Shown piece after piece: positions 59,901 to 64,000 of a DNA stretch of 64,000 nucleotides. The notes under the pieces are model-generated. The model searched no databases, was not told where the DNA came from, and saw only the letters and a program-made list of their open reading frames with translations. Positions within the stretch are counted from its first letter, which is position 1. Each line of letters starts with the position of its first letter. The DNA is taken from assembly GCA_036365145.1 (NCBI GenBank), contig JAEOAD010000015.1, positions 41,261,835 to 41,325,834 on the forward strand, read 5' to 3'. The translations under genes and the position numbers were made by a program. The stretch is from Orientallactaga sibirica (taxonomy: Eukaryota; Chordata; Mammalia; Rodentia; Dipodidae).

Positions 59901-60314
59901 TCAAGGGCTAGGGGACACAGGTGGTGAGACACTGGGGCTGAGCCAGCTTCGTGCTTTGCTGGGATTCTCAGGGTTGTTGGGTGTGGTAAAAGGATGCTCA
60001 GAGGATGTAGTGCTTGGTGTGTCTGAGGGCTGTGCTAAGCCTAACAGGGCCAAGCGTTGGGCAGGTGGTGTAGAAAAGTAGGCCTTCTGTTCTTCTGAGT
60101 AACGTTCCTCAGCTGTCACAACATCCCTGTAGGTCCAGTCACGCCAATGGAAATTGAAGCCTTCAAGCAGAGTGATGCGGTCAGCTCTTGTAGGTACACA
60201 GTCGAGGGGCTTTCTATGTGGTAGATCTGGCACTTCAATTCCTGGCAGCAGCATCACTCCTCGAATGGCAAACCAGCCCCCAAATCGGGGATGTATGCAT
60301 ACACCTGCTATGCG
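59901..60314 (-). CDS. MMACHC: MMACHC exon 4 (last)
   Basis: Codons 144 to stop. Begins Arg-Ile-Ala-Gly-Val after acceptor TTTATCCCAG. Holds the glutathione-contacting arginines and the variable Ser/Pro tail. 137 residues here against 139 in human. Confidence 0.97.
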   Translation of the reverse strand, partial: RIAGVCIHPRFGGWFAIRGVMLLPGIEVPDLPHRKPLDCVPTRADRITLLEGFNFHWRDWTYRDVVTAEERYSEEQKAYFSTPPAQRLALLGLAQPSDTPSTTSSEHPFTTPNNPENPSKARSWLSPSVSPPVSPSP

Positions 60315-62598
60315 CTGGGATAAAGGAAAGCAAGGTCATGGCACTAGGTTTGGGCACTAGGTCCAACTATCATCACTGTAAGCAAGCTTTCTTCATCAAT
60401 TTCCCACTCATTGTATACTGGCTCCACACAGAAACCTGCCTCTCTCTTCTGGACCTTTTCTTTCATAAACAATCTGAGCGGGCTAGAGAAATGGCTTAGC
60501 GGTTAAGGCGTTTGCCTGCGAAGCCAAAGGATCCTGGTTCGATTCTCCAAGACCCACGTAAGCCAGATGCACAAGGGGCACATGCGTCTGGAGTTCGTTT
60601 GCAGTGGTTAGAGGCCCTGACGTGCCCATTCTCTCTCTGTCCGCCTTTTTTCTGTCTCTCTCTCTCTCTGCTTGCAAATAAATAAAATTTTTTTAAAATG
60701 AGCTTTTTTTAAAAAAAAAAAAAAATCTGAGCATGAGGAAAGGGCTCACTTAAACCTTGCCCTCAGGCACCTAACTGGTTTCAGTACTAGTCTGCTTTCA
60801 CCAATCCTTCAGCCTATAACAGTGTTTTAAGAACAGACCAGGGCTAAAGAGATTGCTTACTGGTTAAGGCATTTGCCTGTGAAGCGTATGGACCCAGGTT
60901 CGATTCTACAGGTCCCATGTAAGCCAGGTGCACATGATGGCACATGCATCTGGAGTCTGTTTGCAGTGGCTAGAGGCCCTGATGTGCCCATTCTCACTCT
61001 CCCCCTCCCTCTAATAAAATAAATTGGAAAAGCATCAAAAGAAGAGCAGATAAGTAATTCTCTCTGCCTGTTTCTCTTTGTTTGCAAATAAAAAAAAAAT
61101 TTTTTTTTTTTAAAAGGGCTGGAGCTGGGTATGGTGGTGCACACCTTTAATTCCAGCACTCGGGAGGCAGAGGTAGGAGAATTACTGAGAGTTCCAGGCC
61201 ACCCTGAGACCACATAGTTTATTCCAGGTCAGCTTGGACCAGAGTGAGACCCTACCTCTAAAAACCAAACAAACAAACAAACAAACAAACAAAAAAGGGC
61301 TGGAGAAGCCAGGCGTGGTGGCACATGCCTTTAATCCCAGCATGGGGAGGCAGAGGTAGGAGGATCTCTGAAAGTTCAAGGCTACCCTGAGACTACATAA
61401 TGAATTCAGGTCAGCCTGAGCTAAAGTGAGACCCTACCTCGGAAAAAAAAAAGAAGGGCTGGAGAGCCGGTGGTGGTGTCACACACCTTTAATTACAGCA
61501 TTTGGGAGGCAGAGGTAGGAGCATTGCCATGAGTTTGAGGCCACCCTGAGACTACACAGTAAGTTCCAGGTCAGCCTGGGCTAGAATGAGACCCTCCGTC
61601 GAAAAACAAAACAAAAAAGGGCCAGAGAGGAGGCTTAGTGATTAAGGCACTTGCCTGCAAAGCCAAAGGACCCAGGTTCTATTCCCCAGGACCCATGTAG
61701 GCCAGATGCACAAGGTAGTACATGCGTCTGCAGTTCATTTGCAGTGACTACAGGCCTTGGCATGTCCATTCTCTCTGTATTTCTTCTCTTTGTCTCTCTC
61801 CGCTTGCAAATAAATTAGTTAAGAAAAAACACAGACCAGGTGTTTTGTTTTAAGATGGGATCTCACTCTAGCCCAGGCTGACCAGGCATTCCCTCTAGTC
61901 CCAGCTTGGCCTTGAACTCACAGCACTCCTCCTACCTTGGCCTCATGACTGCTGAGGCATGTACCACCATGCAGGTTTTTAACCTGAAAAGTAGGAAAAC
62001 CAGAAAATGGTTGTAGAAGGGCCAAAGCTTTTTTTACCATTTTTTTTCCTAACAGTTCCCATTCATTCATTCATTCATTCACATTTCTCCTCTGACCTGG
62101 GTCCCCCATGGGTCAGCCTCCACATGTTTTCGTTGATAGTAGTAAGCAGCTCCTGCCACATGGGCTGCAGTCTGGGCCAGTATCTTAGGGCGCCGGTTGG
62201 GGTGTACTTCATAGTCAGCAATGATTTCCATTTGCAGTTCTGGAAACCTCTGGGATGGAAGAAGTCACAGAGTGTCAAAGTTGGCTTTAGGGTACCATTT
62301 CATTTGCAAAGTGAGTCCTAGCCCTAGGTTTAGATCCTGCACTGAGTTTGGAGGACAGGGAATCAGGTGTAGGTTTGGGAGTTGCAAGTTGAGTTATGCT
62401 CACCTCTGTAACACGCTTCAGGTGGTAGGACACACATTGATCCACAGGGTCCGTCAGAGGTCGGACCTGGCAGCTCTGCAAGAAGGGCTTGAGGGCTTGG
62501 TCAAACATGGCAGGTGTGCTGAGTACTACGAAGGCCAGGGTAGGTCCTGGGAGGGGCAAATGGAAAGCTGGAGGCACGAGTTCATTGTACCATGCCAC
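59901..62598 (-). CDS. MMACHC: MMACHC (CblC), exons 2-4; exon 1 outside window
   Basis: Cytosolic cobalamin-processing enzyme that removes the upper axial ligand of vitamin B12 (dealkylation with glutathione, or reductive decyanation) and hands cobalamin to MMADHC. Coding exons on the minus strand: 62598-62404 (195 nt), 62249-62097 (153 nt) and 60314-59901 (414 nt with stop). Lengths and phases equal the human gene for exons 2 and 3 (from memory). Visible residues: VAWYNE at the start of exon 2, HPNRRPK, the cobalamin-contacting His in [14 protein letters not shown] (human His122), [12 protein letters not shown] (Arg161), WRDWTYRD (Arg206) and [11 protein letters not shown] (Arg230), all conserved. 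The C-terminus is Ser/Pro-rich and ends PPVSPSP. No stop or frameshift, so the gene appears intact. The first 27 codons must lie right of 64000. Confidence 0.97.
60480..61980. repeat. MMACHC intron 3 SINEs
   Basis: DIP(+) at 60480-60680, 60842-61030 and 61622-61815. B1(+) at 61130-61265, 61310-61445 and 61470-61605. B1(-) at 61860-61975. Confidence 0.8.
62097..62249 (-). CDS. MMACHC: MMACHC exon 3
   Basis: Codons 93-143, with [19 protein letters not shown] and the cobalamin-binding His region. Acceptor TTCTTCCATCCCAG, donor ACCCAG then GTCAGA. Human Arg132, a common cblC mutation site, is Arg here. Confidence 0.97.
62404..62598 (-). CDS. MMACHC: MMACHC exon 2
   Basis: Codons 28-92 in human numbering, from VAWYNE to a Glu followed by donor GTGAGC. 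Acceptor TGTATTCCAG. Contains [11 protein letters not shown] and LTDPVDQC. Confidence 0.97.
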
Positions 62599-62639
62599 CT
62601 GGAATACAGACGAAGTTTGGGTCAGGCTGGTAAACCAGC

Positions 62640-63240
62640 TTAGGTCTTAGTCAGGTTATACCTTAGCCTAGTGTTCAAAACTTTATACATTTTGCCTCAG
62701 CCTTCCAACTCATTCATTAAATGAATTTTCTATGATGCTAAGTAATATATGCACATTATGTTGTATGGGCAACTGATCTGCATTTGACGGAGCAGAGAAA
62801 CAGGCTAAAGGCATGCAGCACCACACCTGGCTTTCCCTTTAAAAAGCTTTAAAAAATATTTTTTTTTATTAAAAAAAAATTTTATGAAGCCGGGCGTGGT
62901 GGCGCACGCCTTTAATCCCAGCACTCGGGAGGCAGAGGTAGGAGGATCGCCGAGAGTTCGAGGCCACCCTGAGACTACATAGTTAATTCCAGGTCAGCCT
63001 GGGCCAGAGTGAGACCCTACCTCGGGAAAAAAAAAAAAAAAATTATGGGCTGGAGAGATGGCTTAGTGGTTAAGGTGCTTTCCTGCAAAGCCAAAAGACC
63101 TCAGATTGCCCAGGACCCGCATAAGCCAGCTGCACAAGGTGACACTGCATCTGGAGTTCTTTTGCACTTGCTGGAGGCCCTGGCATGCCCATTCTCTGTC
63201 TCTATCTGCCTCTTTCTCTAATATCAATAAATAAAAATAA
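62640..63240. repeat. MMACHC intron 1: unique stretch and SINEs
   Basis: 62640-62880 is unique. B1(+) lies at 62890-63030 and DIP-type(+) at 63050-63230. The next feature is the FTL retrocopy. Confidence 0.75.
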
Positions 63241-63261
63241 AATATAAAAAATATTAAAAGG

Positions 63262-64000
63262 AATGGCGCACCCGAGGACCCCTGTGTGTCTTGCTTCAAC
63301 AGTGTTTGGATGGAAAAGAACTGGGGACTTCCTCCTTTTTTTTTTTTTTCCCCAAAATTTCCAACTGCCTTCCAGTCTCTCTGATTGCCACCTCTGGGAC
63401 CATCTCCTCTCCGTTTGCGCCTTCCAGGACCATCCAGAACCTTCTAACTCCTTATTGCTGGACCAGCCACAACCTCTCAGATTCATCAAAATTATTCCAC
63501 TGAGGTGGAGGCTGCCGTCAACGCCTGGTCAACTTGCACCTGGGGGCCTCCTACACCTCCCTCTCTGGGCTACTACTACCACCAGGACGATGTGGCTCTG
63601 CCGGGCATGGGCCACTTCTTCCGAGAGTTGGCGAGGAAAAGCCTGAGGGCGCAGAGCGTCTACTCAAGATGCAGAACCAGCGCAGCTGCTGGGCACTCTT
63701 CCAGGAGGTGCAGAAGCCTTCTCCAGATGAGTGGGAAAATGCAGAGGAGGCCATGGAGGCCGCCTTGGCACTGGAGAAGAACCTGAATCCTTTGGATCTT
63801 CATGCACTGGGTTCTACCCGCAATGACCCCAATCTGTATGACTTCCTGGAGAACCACTTCTTGGGTGAGGAGGTGAAGCTCATCAAAAAGATGGGTGACC
63901 ACCTGACCAATCTGCACAGGCTGGAGAGCCCTCGGCCAAATCTGGGCTAGTGTCTCTTTGAGCTGCTCACCCTGAAGCACAACTAGATCCTGCACAGCCT
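63262..64000 (+). pseudogene. FTLP: Ferritin light chain (FTL) processed pseudogene
   Basis: Intronless copy of an FTL mRNA inside the presumed MMACHC intron 1, on the opposite strand. It begins with the FTL 5' UTR, including the iron-responsive element, and continues through the coding region: EVEAAV near 63502, DDVAL near 63587, FFREL near 63618, LLKMQNQR near 63658, [10 protein letters not shown] near 63726, LDLHALGS near 63795, [19 protein letters not shown] near 63867 and the end LKH at 63972. Inactivating changes: the ATG and adjacent bases are deleted (near 63474), 1-nt deletions occur after EAAV and after FFRELA, and a stop replaces Glu near the C-terminus (TAG at 63948-63950). The terminal TAG at 63984-63986 is followed by UTR that runs off the window. 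The open frame of 138 codons at 63534-63950 is the longest surviving piece, not a gene. Confidence 0.93.
63288..63316 (+). promoter_or_regulatory. Iron-responsive element remnant of FTL
   Basis: Hairpin with the canonical CAGTGT loop (63300-63305), upper stem TTCAA/TTGGA and the C bulge in TTGCTTC. The lower stem has a C-to-T change (GGACGG to GGATGG). In functional FTL mRNA this binds IRP1/2. Here it sits in a pseudogene. Confidence 0.8.

Noticed and set aside
63534..63950. 138-codon open frame as a functional ferritin light chain
   Set aside because: The ATG homologous to FTL is deleted, two upstream frameshifts separate the N-terminal part, and a stop precedes the true C-terminus.
1..64000. 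CRISPR array or prokaryotic operons
   Set aside because: The periodic repeats are SINEs, microsatellites and the 380-bp modules. Genes are intron-containing and clearly mammalian.

Overview
The window is nuclear DNA from a mammal, most likely a dipodoid rodent such as a jerboa. Two SINE families cover much of it: a 7SL-derived B1-type element, and a tRNA-headed element with a B2/ID-like start followed by a long unique body. That second body resembles the 'DIP' SINE of jerboas as I remember it, so the taxonomic call is inference. All protein-coding genes have introns. No bacterial, CRISPR or rRNA features are present.

Layout, left to right. (1) 1-6.0 kb is SINE-rich with no gene. (2) 6.2-7.0 kb is a CpG-rich island with CCAAT, CRE and E-box motifs. 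By conserved order (in human TESK2-CCDC163-MMACHC-PRDX1-AKR1A1-NASP, from memory) it is probably the AKR1A1 promoter, with AKR1A1 running leftwards out of the window. (3) About 7.0-10.5 kb is a 5'-truncated E2F3 retropseudogene with its long 3' UTR, itself hit by SINEs. (4) 11.0-17.5 kb is a degenerate tandem array of modules of about 360-384 bp. On the minus strand most of the better-preserved modules hold a short exon-like segment with an AG acceptor and usually a GT donor. Two module types (93 and 96 nt, both open in the same frame in all three copies) alternate as an approximately 760-bp higher-order repeat. I do not recognise this array, and it is the most unusual thing here. (5) 18.0-24.8 kb is a near-identical direct tandem duplication of a 3.39-kb segment that includes an LTR. 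(6) 25-43 kb is SINE-dense DNA with two L1 3' ends in inverted orientation and scattered unique stretches.

(7) 43.4-56.2 kb is PRDX1 (peroxiredoxin 1, plus strand). It has a CpG/TATA promoter with an antioxidant-response-type element, a non-coding first exon and five coding exons giving an intact 199-residue protein. (8) 59.9-62.6 kb holds exons 4, 3 and 2 of MMACHC (vitamin B12 processing, minus strand), convergent with PRDX1. Exon 1 lies beyond the right edge. (9) 63.26-64.0 kb is a ferritin light chain (FTL) processed pseudogene that retains the loop of the iron-responsive element but has lost its start codon and reading frame.

PRDX1 and MMACHC sit tail to tail, as in other mammals, an arrangement with known medical relevance in human. 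The rest of the window is repeats, retrocopies and regulatory CpG islands.
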